Below, piece after piece: positions 33,717-45,299 of a DNA stretch of 64,000 nt (the first letter of the stretch is position 1; every line of letters starts with the position of its first letter). Both the position numbers and the translations under genes were made by a program. The notes beneath the pieces are model-generated. The model was given only the letters and a program-made list of their open reading frames with translations, did not search any database and was not told the origin of the DNA. This stretch comes from Catenaria anguillulae PL171 (lineage: Eukaryota > Blastocladiomycota > Blastocladiomycetes > Blastocladiales > Catenariaceae): the NCBI GenBank assembly GCA_002102555.1, contig MCFL01000090.1, forward strand, positions 1 to 64,000, read 5' to 3'.

Positions 33717-35612
33717 TCATGTCGCCAATTGACGAGCTGCATCCTTGAGTGCTTCGATCATGAATGGACCGAAAACCAACCCAGAATCGATCCACCAACG
33801 AATCACACACTTTTGCCGCTTTTTGATGGCATCCCACAGTGCCAACTCGGTAAATTGAAACTCCATACCGGATTCCTTCCACCATTGAAGCACAAGAGAG
33901 TACCCATTTGCACTTGCCTTGTCAATCAATCCTGATATGGCTTGCTTCGAGCTCGGGAAGGGTAAATTTGATTCCAACCACCAATCAAGTACAACATACT
34001 GGCCGTTTTCGGCGGCAGCAACAACAAACGCTGTTTCAAGTGTACTGCTTTCCACTTTCGCAAACGCATCAAAACCATCAAACAGGTCGAGGAGATCCAG
34101 TCGGCCCCACTTTGCAGCCGCCTCAATGCAACGGCCAAGCAAGGAGACATTGACACGATCAATGGAGAGGAGAAACTGCATAATTCCGCAATGACCATAT
34201 TCAGCAGCTCCAATGATCTTGTTATCGAGGTCAGGACTATTCAACACCGTAGGTCCATACTTGTGGTGTATCCATCGAACAACAGCAACCTGATTCTCAT
34301 GGATGGCCTGTTCAACAACCCGACACAGCTCAACTTGTGCAACGCGATCCAGGTACGGCCGCTGCCAGCGGGCAAAAAGCTGGACATGGCCATGTCGGCC
34401 AGCATGAAAAAACACTTCTACAAGGACAGCATGTGATAGTTTGTCAAGAATTTTCTTGTCAATGAGCTCATCATAGCCAAAGGATGCTAAAGTGACAACA
34501 TCAGTTGGAACACGATTGAGAGCCCTGAGATGACCCAGGTTTCCAGACATGAGCTGCTTGTACAGCTTGCACTTTGCCCACCATTGCACAATGTCTTTGC
34601 GGGCTTCCTTGTAAGCGTTAGAAACCGCGGCTGGGGTAAACTTGAGCTCCAAACCCGTGGTTGCAAACCAATTCAATACTGCCAAGTGCCCATTCAGACT
34701 CGCCATGTCCATGGCCCAAACAGAGTAGGCAAATTGGCCAGCAGGAACATGCTCGAAAAACCAGTCAAGAACACCAATGTGCCCAGCGCCAGCGGCAACA
34801 TCAACACAATACTGAACGTGGCCCACCATGTCATGCCCCTGATCAAGTGCCCATTGCAAGATGCTTACATGACCTGCAGCGCTAGCCTGCTTCCACATTG
34901 AATAATCAAAGTCCATGTTTCCATCCAACTGCAAACACCAATCAAGAATGTTGACTCGGCCTGCTTTTGCAGCTTGATGCTTGAGTTTTGCCTGTTGCAA
35001 GTAGGGCAGCCCATCAGGATGCGCTTGAACCCACTTGAGTGTGTCAAGGTATCCATTGCCAGCCGCTTGCTCCAGCGCATTCGATTCAATTGCAGCAATC
35101 GAGAAATCCATTGACCGCCACCAATCAAGCACACGCCGATGCCCGAAGGCGATTGCGCCATTGATGGCATACAAGCCGTCAAGCGTTGGCAAGGGCGACT
35201 CGGAGGGAGACCCATTCTTCACCTTCCACCATTCAAGCACATGCAGGTTATCGGAACGACATGCAGCGTCAAAAATCATGACCTCGCAATCATATCGAGC
35301 GCAAATGGGCCGGAGAATGGACAAGACGGCATCTTGTTGTGCCTGAGTGCTCTTACTGAAGAGGCAGACAAAAATGTCCCGGGCGCGATCGTAGTCTGCA
35401 TTGGTCATGGCACAGATGGCCGAGCAAAATGCAGCAGGGATGATGGCAGGAGCGAGCACGTTGAGGAGGGAAACAAGGGGCACTTGGGCCTGTTGAGCAG
35501 TCACGGCAAGGATGAGTTCGACGACGTTGAGCGGCAGGCTCGGAGGCGGTGTGGCAGTGGATTCGGCCATGCTGCTGACGGTGATGAGGTTGCTGGGAGT
35601 ATCGTCATTCAT
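33717..35612 (-). CDS. WW-type ankyrin-repeat protein (tandem copy 2)
   Basis: Single-exon gene for 631 residues from the ATG at 35612 (MNDDTPSNLITVSSM); an inner start (MAESTATPPPSLPLNV) is possible. The head LPLNVVELILAVTAQQ ... VLAPAIIPAAFCSAIC matches the other WW-ankyrin proteins. Repeats include ACRSDNLHVLEWWKVKNG, AAGAGHIGVLDWFFEHVPAG, ASLNGHLAVLNWFATTGLEL, AAAENGQYVVLDWWLESNLP and ASANGYSLVLQWWKESGMEF. The protein ends IRWWIDSGLVFGPFMIEALK, almost the same as its neighbour. The 5' end lies about 170 bp from the start of VILPP gene E on the other strand, so the two may share a divergent promoter. Confidence 0.83.
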   Translation of the reverse strand: MNDDTPSNLITVSSMAESTATPPPSLPLNVVELILAVTAQQAQVPLVSLLNVLAPAIIPAAFCSAICAMTNADYDRARDIFVCLFSKSTQAQQDAVLSILRPICARYDCEVMIFDAACRSDNLHVLEWWKVKNGSPSESPLPTLDGLYAINGAIAFGHRRVLDWWRSMDFSIAAIESNALEQAAGNGYLDTLKWVQAHPDGLPYLQQAKLKHQAAKAGRVNILDWCLQLDGNMDFDYSMWKQASAAGHVSILQWALDQGHDMVGHVQYCVDVAAGAGHIGVLDWFFEHVPAGQFAYSVWAMDMASLNGHLAVLNWFATTGLELKFTPAAVSNAYKEARKDIVQWWAKCKLYKQLMSGNLGHLRALNRVPTDVVTLASFGYDELIDKKILDKLSHAVLVEVFFHAGRHGHVQLFARWQRPYLDRVAQVELCRVVEQAIHENQVAVVRWIHHKYGPTVLNSPDLDNKIIGAAEYGHCGIMQFLLSIDRVNVSLLGRCIEAAAKWGRLDLLDLFDGFDAFAKVESSTLETAFVVAAAENGQYVVLDWWLESNLPFPSSKQAISGLIDKASANGYSLVLQWWKESGMEFQFTELALWDAIKKRQKCVIRWWIDSGLVFGPFMIEALKDAARQLAT

Positions 35613-35782
35613 TGCGTGCCTGCATGGTGTGCTGATATTGGCCTTTTTCCTTGCAGGGTCGCAATCTATCGATCGGCCGGAGCCGCCCTCACCTGCCGCC
35701 GGCCGTCGTTAACGCAAAGATGCGTGTGCGTATCTATGGGGCCCTCGCTTCGACTTCCCGACGAGGCGACAATGTCATTGCA

Positions 35783-38129
35783 ATGAGTTCACTCGATGCA
35801 ATCATGTCTGATGAGCACAAGTCAACGCTGCCGCCGTCAGCAACCGGCCCGGCCCCCGTTTGCCAGGCTTGCGGTTGTCGGTGTGGACAAACGTTGGTCT
35901 CTCACGGCCAACCGGCGGTCCAGAGCCAAACCGATCACTCACAGGTCCTTGTCCTTGTCGTCCCCGAGTCCCATTTCACTTGCACTGGCGACGGCGACTC
36001 CATTTCCAATCAAGTCCTCGCCCTTGCCAGGGAGACGTTTGGCAACGCTTTGATCGAGCCTCACCAATTGCACATCAAGTCGCTTGTGGACGAGGATACC
36101 TCTGCAACCCACCGGGCTCCACAAGTCGAAATTGATCCTGCCACCGTGCCATTGCCTCCGTCGCCGCTCTTGACGGCCGCCGAGCTCGACGACCCTGTTG
36201 ATTGCCCCGACCTCGGCCACGAAAACGACAATGAGCTGCCCGAGGCTAGCTCGCCGCTCACGGACTCGCTTCATGCTCAAGTCGTTCAAGCGCATGACAG
36301 CGACCTGAAGCCGTCTTCAAACCATCATGCGGAACCGGCGGCGAAACCATCACCTGCGTCTCGCCTGCCCGAAGCGTCACCCGACATGTACCGCATCATC
36401 CTGAGCAACCTCGTGCCGACCGTGACCAATGACCAAATCTACAGCCTCACCTTCCCGTACTCGCTGCTCGTTCGCGGGGCCACCTTTTACCCGCCTCGCC
36501 CGACCGAACCGGGCGGTCCAATGGCTCGGTCTGTCATGTTTGGGTTCCGCGACCATAACTCGGCAACAAAGCTCGCCAATTGGTTGATTCAAGGTCAGGC
36601 GGGCGGCCGGTTGCCTGAAATGGTTGCGCCGTTTGGTTTCGCCAACATTTCCCCTGTTATGCGGCCCGTGTTGCCAGAGCCAGAGCCACTGGTCAAAGAC
36701 ACTGCACCATCAGAGCAAAACAGCGAAGCCCCTTCGATTGATCTCGATCTTGCGGCTCGCGCTGCCAAGGCCGGTTTGCCCAACGGTATACTTTCTTTTG
36801 CTGCGTGTCATGACTCTCTGTATTCGGATAAGCTCCTGATACACATTGCTTGTCCATGTAGGCTCCTCCAAGCAGGAATCACAAGCTCCCAAATCAACTA
36901 CTCGCCGGCCAATCGCATCCATCATTACCGATTCCGACCACCGTCTTCAAGTCTTCAATCTCCTCGCCACTCGCTCCGAGTCAGACATTCTATCTCTCAT
37001 TCCGGAGCACATTCAGCTCACAGCTGCCGTTTTCCAACCCCCCACCATGGCTGGTCCCAACCGGCAACTCAAGCAATCCGTCACTCTTGGATTTGCCAAC
37101 GCTGCAGATGCCCTTGCGTGCTACCACTGGATCCAGAATCTCCTGACCAATGGCATGTTGGCGGATTATCTGGTTCCCGATACCAAGATTTGTGCGGCCC
37201 CGCCGTTGCAACCGAAAACGATTCATCCGAGGCCCGAACCTTTACCCGCACCCGCACTCGCGACTGCTCAATCTCAATCGATGGCACCCACTTTCCCATA
37301 CCCTTCGCACATGTCTTTCCAGCCTCAACCCCAACCGCAGCAGCAACAATTGCAATCGCAATCACAACCGCCTCCCATGTGGCCATACCCGCCTGCTTTC
37401 CAAAATTCCGTCTGGGCCGTCCCTGTGAATGCAGTCCCACTCCAGCCTGTCAGCGGATATTACCAGCAGCCACAGGCCTCACGCCCGCCCACCTCACCGA
37501 CCTACTTTTCCGCCGCGCCGTCCGCGGCTCCGCCATGCGTGGACAACCGGCACATTTCGCACGCCAGACTGAATCAGCCAGGAGCGCTTCCCTCGCCTCC
37601 ATCGTCCATGTCGTCTGCGTCGCCACAGCCCGCTGACCCAATGCCGCCCAAATCTGCTCCGGCGCCACAAACCAACAACCCTTTGTCGGCACTCGCGTCC
37701 GCGTCCGCACCCACCTCGGCTCCTATTTCGCCACCCATCACACCAACCGTTACGCCTGTTCCGCGCAATCCGTCGCCCGAACCGCAACCAGCCGACCCCA
37801 CACCTCGGGCGGCCGATTCTGTTTCCGGCAACGACGAGTTTGGCATCACCATTCACGGCATCAACCCGTTGGCCTCCGTGTCTGCGGTCCTTGGCACCGT
37901 TCTCGACCCGTTGCGTGGCCGCGTAAGCCCGATTCGCATTCAGCAAACGGGCGTGCACCCAATGCTCGACACGGAGGATGTGCAAGTGGAAGCGCGCGGG
38001 GTTAGGTTTGTGTTTGCGAGCGACGATGACGCAAAGCTGTTTGTCAGGCATGTGTTTGAGGCGAATTTGGATGGGGAATTGAGCGAGATTACGGCGGCTG
38101 GGTGTCGGTTGAAGGTGGTCAAGGGGTGA
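35783..38129 (+). CDS. VILPP-family protein E (divergent, Pro/Gln-rich)
   Basis: Predicted 756 residues. Exons are 35783-36785 and 36862-38129, with a 76-bp intron (GTATAC...TGTAG) at phase 1. The chosen start is MSSLDAIMSDEHKS; the frame is open further upstream. Residues about 55-105 are a weakened N domain (QVLVLVVPESHFT ... VLALARETFG ... LHIKSLVDED). A Cys motif, CQACGCRCG, lies just before it. Two RRM-like modules follow, split by the intron: YRIILSNLVPTVTNDQIYSL ... GATFYPPRPTEPGG, and HRLQVFNLLATRSESDILSL ... VTLGFANAADALACYHWIQ. A Pro/Gln/Ser-rich linker of about 200 residues leads to the C domain (FGITIHGINPLASVSAVLG ... VRFVFASDDDAKLF). It resembles F more than the minus-strand members. 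Confidence 0.72.
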
Positions 38130-38372
38130 ATCACGAGTGCGATTGTGTGTACCGGTATTATGATACATAGGCCCAGCATCATGGCTCTGTGTTCCAGCGG
38201 GAGTACATACTGTAGTTCTGACAATAGAAAATGCCACTTCGATCTTCTGATGGTTTTCATTGCAAACTATAGTTGTGGGCGATATGAAAACATCAATTGA
38301 GTCCATTAATGATACTTAGACCATGGCCTGCCAAGTCAACGGCCGGACGCATACCATCCGACACTTGATGCA
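38130..38372. other. Spacer between VILPP genes E and F
   Basis: A short AT-richer spacer between two genes in the same direction. It should hold the terminator of E and the promoter of F. No gene is seen. Confidence 0.4.
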
Positions 38373-40764
38373 ATGATCCACTCCTCGTATCCTAACCCGT
38401 ACCTCATCTCGGTGCCCTTGACATACGCCCAAGGCCATGGCCACGGCCACGCCAATGATCAACAGTACAGCTACGGCCCCGGTCCCGGACATCAATGGGG
38501 ACCATCCCCTTCGACGGCCACCAACGGAAACGGAAACGGACATGCTTCCTCCTCATATGGTGGGCCGCCGCCTCTGCCGCCCCCGCCGCCACAGCAGCCC
38601 AGTGTACTCGTGATCCTGCCGCCGGCATACCAAAAAGTCAACTTTGGGCGGGTGCTCGACTTGGCCCGGTCGGCCTTCCAGCAGCCAAACGTTGGCCTCG
38701 ACGACCTCAACTTGCGGTTCGCGTGGGTGGCAGAGGCTGACCTCATGGTAAGCAACACCGCGACTGCAAACGAAACCGCTGCCTCCATGCGCAACTCCTC
38801 GTTCCAGCAACCGCAAGGTCAAGGTCAAGGGCAAGGTCAAGGTCAAGGTCAAGGTGGAGTTGCAAGCAACGGCAACGGCTCAAGCACTACAGAATCGCGT
38901 GATTTCTTCAGTCATCCTGTTCAGAAACACTTTGCTCGTCCTTATCTTGTGCCTCCTCCCGCTCCACAACAACATTATCCGCAGTATCATGCGGCGGCCA
39001 CATCTATTGTGACGCCCGTCACTCCCGACATGCACCACGTTGTCCTGTCTAACCTGTCGCCATCCACCTCCGATGATCATCTGCTACACCTCATCACGCC
39101 CTTCCGTGCCATGCTCACGGGTTTCACATTGGCTGCCGCCTCACAATCGTCGCTCTCGGCCGCTTTTGGGTTCCGTGACCGTGGATCGGCCGAATCATGC
39201 TACGGATGGCTTGTGCACCAAGGAATGGGCCACGCAGCAGTGGCCAATCTGGCCGTGTCGGGAATGGCTGTCAGCGTGCGACTGTATCACCCGGCAGGCC
39301 TGGGTGCACAGGCACGACCCACGTCGGCACATTATGTCGTGCCTCCCCAGCAGGCGCAGCCTATGCCGCCGCCACAGACCCCGCTGGAAAAGGCACAGGT
39401 GCATTTGAGGGCTGCGCGTACGTCCACTAGTGGACTCTTGCTGTGATTGGTTGCTTTTTACTCACACATCCAGCTGGCTTGTAGAAGCCGCAATTCATCC
39501 TGGCAAAGTGCCTGGCAGCTTCGCGAGCGCCGCAAACTATCGACCGCAAGCTCCAGCGCCTCATCCGCCCTCCCCGCCTCCATCGTCCTCGTTGCAATCG
39601 CCCGATCTGCAAGACGCAAACGTCGATGCGACATCCAAGTGGACTGAGCCGGCGTCGCCAGCGATCATTTCCGTTGCAAATCGCGACCTGGCCGAACCCG
39701 TTTCGCCTGCACAGCAGGTGCTCGCCACCTCTCGGTCCTTTATTACCGAGGTGGCCACGCCCGAGCCTCCGTCGCCCACACCGCCGAGCCCTCAAAAGAG
39801 CAAACCAGCTCCTCCGCAACCTGCACCTGTCGCGCCGACATTATCCATTGTGGATGCAGCCTCTCAAGAAGCGCGCGCGCCATCGGAACCACTCGCTGCC
39901 GTCCCTGAGCCTCGAGCCGCAGATTCGGCACTCTTGGCACTGCTATCGCAACTCAATGTGCGTCGAAACTCGACAGAACTCGCCTCGGACAGTCCTAGAT
40001 CGGATGCGGTCACGGTCACACACAAGGATCCGTCCTCGCTTGCGTTGATTTCACTACTGACTGGTTCCCAGGCCGCGGATGGCAACGCACGGGTTCCAAC
40101 AGAAGCGAAACCCGATGCCGCATCACCAGCGCCTGCTGCTGCCCCTGGCGACACAAGTGAACTGTTGGCGATACCGGTTGAAGAATCCAAGGCGTCACCG
40201 GCTCGACCTGACCCTGAACTGCCTGCTACCCCACCACCCACCACCCAACCGAAACGAGAGCCCACCTCACCGCCGCCCGCAGGGCCTGCGCGCCCACTGC
40301 CTCCGGCGCTCAATCTCGATACCCGCGCACCCATAGCGTTGACCTCACCGCCCATCACATCCCCAGCGCCTCCGGCTTCCACTCCCATTCCGGCTCCGGC
40401 TCACGCTTTCGCTACTGCTCCAGTAGCACCAAAACCAACTCCGACCTACTCGGTCAACATCCTGGGCATCAACCCATCCACGAGTGTAGCCCAAGTGCTC
40501 AGCCTGTTTATTGACCCGGTGCGTGACCAATTTGGGCCCGTGCGCATACAGCAGCTGGGCGTGTGGCGGTCGACAAAGGACGGCGACAACAAGAAGCCTG
40601 CACGTGGGGTAAGGTTTGTGTTTGAGAGCGAGGAAAAGGCCAGTGGGTACTTTGATCAGGTGACGATTTGGGACAAGGTTGGGGTGTTGAGTGAGGTGAG
40701 GGCGGACGGGTGGGAGTTGCGCATCCAACCAGAGACGTCCGTGGGAGGTGCCCCTGGCCCTTGA
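38373..40764 (+). CDS. VILPP-family protein F (one module, long Pro-rich linker)
   Basis: Predicted 774 residues. Exons are 38373-39417 and 39485-40764, with a 67-bp intron (GTACGT...TTGTAG) at phase 1. The N terminus is His/Gly/Asn-rich and then has a run of prolines (PPPLPPPPPQQ). The N domain reads SVLVILPPAYQKVNFGRVLD ... LNLRFAWVAEADL. A (QG)n tract follows, then one RRM-like module (HHVVLSNLSPSTSDDHLLHL ... SAAFGFRDRGSAESCYGWL). The second exon is mostly Pro/Ala/Ser/Thr-rich and probably disordered over about 300 residues. It ends with the C domain (YSVNILGINPSTSVAQVLSL ... VRFVFESEEKASGYF). This is the member with the fewest modules and the longest disordered part. Confidence 0.72.
38814..38855. 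repeat. (CAAGGT)n hexanucleotide repeat in coding sequence
   Basis: About seven near-perfect CAAGGT/CAAGGG units encode alternating Gln-Gly in VILPP protein F. Length changes in steps of two residues would keep the frame. Confidence 0.85.
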
Positions 40765-40902
40765 GTGGTCCGCATGTCGAGTATGTATGGGCGTTGTGAG
40801 AGCCGGCAGAGTGTCGTGTTTCGGTCGTGATGTGCATGAATCAATGATTTCAGTAACCCATAAGTTCACTTGGCAACCTTTCGCAATGCCCATTTCCCCG
40901 CC

Positions 40903-41135
40903 ATGATGGGTAGATCCGAGTCTCACACATCGCTGGCTTCGCCCCTTGCGCTTGCCCTCGCGCACCACCACGGCCGCGTCGACGGCCAAAGTGATCTCAC
41001 AAATGGCCTTGACAAAGGGTGCTCGGCGACGTGCGGATGCCAAGGCAACGGGCAACAGCCGCAAGTGCTCGTGATTCTGCCGCCAGCCTTCAAGAACACA
41101 AGACTTGACCGCATCCTCACCGCTGCGCTCGTAGG
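40903..41135 (+). pseudogene. Severed 5' part of a VILPP gene
   Basis: From MMGRSESHTSLASPL the frame runs into a recognisable N domain (QVLVILPPAFKNTRLDRIL). It breaks off within the first helix near 41130 and meets a stop at 41143. The remainder of the N domain is missing. The sequence that follows at once belongs to the same family but on the opposite strand. Confidence 0.7.
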
Positions 41136-41676
41136 AAAAACTTAGCATGATGCGCCGGGCGAGGGCAACTCGCAGGCCGATATGAGCAGGGGGATAGAAT
41201 GTCGCACCTGAGAGCTCGTCCATGTGGGGTTGCACGAGCGTGAGGATGGTAGCGTCGTACGGGTGCGGTTGAAGATTGGTAATGATGAGGCGGAACGAAT
41301 TGTGCGGCACGGGCGGCAACATGGCGGGTGGGGCGGTGGGTGGCGCCGAATGATTGATGGAGGAACGGACCGTAGCTGTCGTCGAGTGAGTGAAAGATGT
41401 AGGAACACTTTGAACTAAAGAGGGTGAACCACACAGTCCCGTGTCGGGGACTGGAATGAGCAGAAGGTTGGGGCTGTGACTGCTGTTGGTGATTGGGGCA
41501 TAATCCCGAACGATCCGTGACGGATGCACAGTCTTCTGGAGCAGCACGCCAGATGCCCGATCCGACAGGCCTTGGACAGAAGGTACTGCAACCCGCCGAC
41601 CACTGCTTGCTTGGAGCGAACTGACCAGTGGCTGCACCGGAGAGCCGGTTATCGCCTCATTGGTGCTGGAGGACAT
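41136..41676 (-). pseudogene. Severed, inverted module part of a VILPP gene
   Basis: On the minus strand a Ser/Pro-rich linker is followed by most of one RRM-like module (FRLIITNLQPHPYDATILTL ... SGATFYPPAHIGLRVALARR, IMLSFS). The module is cut in its third strand at about 41140, where the plus-strand N-domain fragment begins. The frame stays open further on, but that part is only the antisense of gene F and of the N-domain piece. I see no N domain upstream, so it is unlikely to make a family protein. Confidence 0.65.
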
Positions 41677-42530
41677 CGGCCAAGGGTTAACTCACCACAA
41701 TCGAGAGAAGAGCTCAATTGCCCATCATCGTACCAAGTCGTTTCCCAGTAGTTCCTGGCCAATTGCGACCTCCTCACACACATGAGTTGCGCAACGACTT
41801 GGTTGAGCTCAAGACTAGGATCATGAAACGCGCTCTGGGTGAGATCCTGTGACACTTTGGTGGGACACACGCCCGTGTATTTTCCACGGCGGTAAAACAA
41901 CCAATACCCTTGGTGGATCATCAGCGACCGATTCCAAGTCTTTCGATTTAATGGATGCGGTAGCGTGATGCCGCCTCGGCGAGCAAATCAGAGGGACCGG
42001 CTGGAATTGACGTGCCAGTTCGGAGCGGTACAGCCTCGACGGAAGTCGGCGAAAGCCATTGCTCAGATTGAATTGTAAATGATTGCGTCATACCAGCCTG
42101 AGCACATGTATGACAGGATCTTGCAACGTTGAGACCTGACCTCGGATTGCCTATGCCCCGGTGCCATCCTCCTTTTGGCTCCTTTTAACGCTCGCAGGGC
42201 GCTAGGTATCAAGTTCGTCGTCAAGATCTTCAGGTTGTTATTGACATGCATGTTCCGGAAATTCAAATTCCTTCGTGGAAGTATCGTTCATCGGACCGAC
42301 GGCATACTTGACAGACAAAGCCACTCCATCATGCCATGGAGCCATGTTTTTGACCATTTCTCTGCGAATCGCATTGGGCAACGGTGCGACTTTGCCTGAG
42401 CGAGGTGAGGAAACGAACAGCCATGTTGAGAGGTATACATCGAACGAAACAAATGACCGAACAACGGAACGCCTGCGCTAACAACGGTCGCAATCCAACA
42501 GGCAATCGCTGCTGTTTGCCCGTCAGTGAC
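41677..42530. other. Intergenic, between the two arms of the array
   Basis: About 850 bp with no recognised family piece. A minus-strand frame at 41649-41921 (TQSAFHDPSLELNQVVAQ) matches nothing I know. Confidence 0.4.
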
Positions 42531-45013
42531 CTAGTATTCTGCGCCGCCGCGACCAGTGCTCCCCTTCACAATCTTGAGCTCTTCACCTTCCGCCGTCACT
42601 CCGGCGTACTTTCCCTCCTTGATTCCCGTCCACACCTGCAAAACAAACTGCTTTGCCATTGCCTCCGAGTCAAACACAAACTCGGCGCCACGGCGACCAT
42701 TGGCGTTGCTTATACCCATTCGCGCAGGAGTCATCGAACCATTGAGTGATCCGAGAATGGTGCTGAAAACAGTCGGAACGGACTTTGTTGGGTCGATGCC
42801 TGTGATCGAAATGTGCGACGGCTTGGAAGGTGTTAAGCTTGGCGTACGAGACGGTGATGATGGCACAACTTCCCGCACTGGCGAGTGTGCGCGCGACAAA
42901 GCAGGTGCGGCCGGTGAAAGTACACCAAGATGAAGCTGGGAGCCTGTTGAAATGGAAGACGACTGCTCATGCGACTCATCAAGCGCGGGTGCATCAAGGC
43001 TCATTGGATCCATTGGATTTCCCACAACAAGCTTTGCACCTGGAAGGACGAGCTGAGAAATGTCTCCGTGAAGACCCTTCTTGATCCACTGCTGACACCT
43101 TCTGGCCTCCGATTCGGTGAAAAAGGCAAACTTGAGCGACCGCACAAGCTCACGGCGAGACCCGCCCATTGGGCGCGGCTCGAAAAGGGTGGCGCCCGCG
43201 AGTTTGATGTCATGAGGGACAAGCGTGGGAATGATTTGCACGAGTTCGAGGCCAGGCTTGAGGTTGGAAACATGCAAGCGGTAATGCTCAGGCGACGCTT
43301 GTGGCAACACGTCGAGCGGACTTGGGGCAGGTCCGGCAGGCAGAGCTGGCTGAGCAGGCGAGGCGACAGCAGCCGTTGGAGTGTGAATCCCATTTTTTTT
43401 GTACTTTTGGCTGATGATGGACACTTTGGTGTTCGGAATCAAGAACTCGGCAAGGCGACCACCCGGAACAGCCTCGGCCTTGACCCAGTCAAATGTCGCT
43501 TGCCAATCGTCCAGGAAACTAAAATCGAGTCGGACATATAGGGACATTTCAGGACGGCCAGAAAGCGCTGCCAAAGGCCTAAGTTGCAGATTCACAGGAA
43601 CAATGCCAGCTGGCACAAGGGCGGCGCGGAGCTGGCTTATGTTGAGATGGTCAAGGAGGTTTCCGACAGTGAGGCGGAAAAGACCAGGTGATGATGACTT
43701 GGATCGACTCGAGGCAGTGGCTGAAGATGTATTCGGTGTGGGTTCAGCGGCCATAGCTGGATCAATTGATGACTTTGTCGGCAATTTGGCAGGCATAGCT
43801 GGAACATTTGGAACCGTCGTGGAAGCCTTAACCATCACAGATCCAACATTTTGCGTCGATTGGCCAATAGAAGATTGTGTGCTGGCTGTACAACCATGCC
43901 TCAACTCACGGCCATCAGTATGGGATGTGAAACGAAACAAATGGAAGTTGGAGTTTCGTGTCGTCGCACTCACGTACAGTTAGGCTTCGAAGGAGCAGTG
44001 TGTTGGTCTGCCGGGAGGCTCGTTGTGATGTTGAGCCAGGATCCAACTACGATAAGGCTTTTGAGATCTATGCTCGCATGTGATTGCCACCTTATCCATC
44101 CCCTGTACCACTTCAACTTGCCCTCGGTCTCGAATGTGAGCTTGACGGATGGACCAGAAGGTTGCTTTGATGGGTAAACCGACACGCCAGATGGGACCAT
44201 TCTTCGCGGAATAACAACCGAGAGAATCTCGAGGTTACTTGCGCTTGCAGCAAAGCCTATGAGCGTGACATGCCAAGGGCAAGATTCAACTGCTCCAGGC
44301 AAAGCGCTGAGAATTAATGAAGAGTCGGTTCCAAGAAATAAGTCAGCGCGTTTGAAGCTCATCGATGCCTCCACGGCGTCGTTGGGCATTACAATGATGG
44401 TGTACGCGTCTGCTCCACCCGAAAAGGCGAACGAGCCAGCCAGGGTGCCACTGTTGACTGCCGATTGTATCCACGATTGATACTCCTTGATCTGAGCTTG
44501 GTCACCAAATGTAAATGCGACCGATCGCACCATAGCCTTATTTGGGCCAAGTGGGCGAGGAGGGTAGAATGTTGCGCCAGTGATGGACACGGCAGGAGGT
44601 GCGAGCTGAAGGATTTCAGCATCAGATAAGGTCGGAGAAAAACCAGTAACGAAGAGGCGAATGGTATGGTAGAGCGCTGGAGGAATTTTCAGCGAGTCTC
44701 GAGCTCCGGTTGGTCTCATCGATACCACGGCTGATGCTGCTGGAGTCGCTGATGACAGTGGTGCAGACATTGCTGGCACTGCAGCGTCTTCAGCTGGCCG
44801 CAGCGTGACATCCTCATCCTTTTGGAGCTCATCATCGGCCACCCATGCAAATCTGAGGTTGAGATCTAAAATGTTGAGTGAGACGTCGTCAAAGGCTCTT
44901 CGAGCAAGCTTCAGAACACGCTCCAGATCCGGGCATTTATGTGTTGGCGGCAATATCACAAGCACAGGCGACTTGGGAGAAGAGGTGTACATGGTCGATG
45001 ATGGCAACAGCAT
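42531..45013 (-). CDS. VILPP-family protein H (N, alpha, beta, gamma, delta, C)
   Basis: Predicted 796 residues. Exons are 45013-43978 and 43885-42531, with a 92-bp intron (GTACGT...TACAG) at phase 1. The start is MLLPSSTMYTSSPKSPVL; a second ATG lies seven codons on. Domains: N (PVLVILPPTHKCPDLERVLK ... LRFAWVADDEL); alpha (IRLFVTGFSPTLSDAEILQL ... GATFYPPRPLGPNKAMVRSV); a shortened beta-like module (WHVTLIGFAASASNLEILSV ... KWYRGWIRWQ); gamma (FRLTVGNLLDHLNISQLRAA); delta (YRLHVSNLKPGLELVQIIPT ... NPMDPM); and C (HISITGIDPTKSVPTVFSTI ... AEFVFDSEAMAKQF). The intron falls in the linker between beta and gamma. Delta and C are close copies of those in gene B. Confidence 0.8.
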
Positions 45014-45299
45014 GCATGAATGGCGGTTGCGGGTTGTTCCTCGCTTTCTATGTCATTTCCTGTATTGCTGCATTGGGATGTATGCATCTTTACCCGCCTG
45101 TGTTCACTTCGTGAGTGATCCAGGGTTCGTGTATACCGATTCAACTTGTCATGGGACCAAAAATGGGAGGAATCCAGCGTTTCAAGTCCAACGAAAACTT
45201 GCTCTCAACGCTACTACTCACCCAAACCCACAACGACATCATGGTTAAATACCCAGTCTCGAGATCTGCGAGGTGACCACGTCAAGGACCGTTCGATCC

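Noticed and set aside
40345-41145. Long minus-strand open frame continuing past the inverted module
   Set aside because: Only 41140-41676 carries family sequence. The rest is the antisense of gene F and of the plus-strand N-domain fragment.
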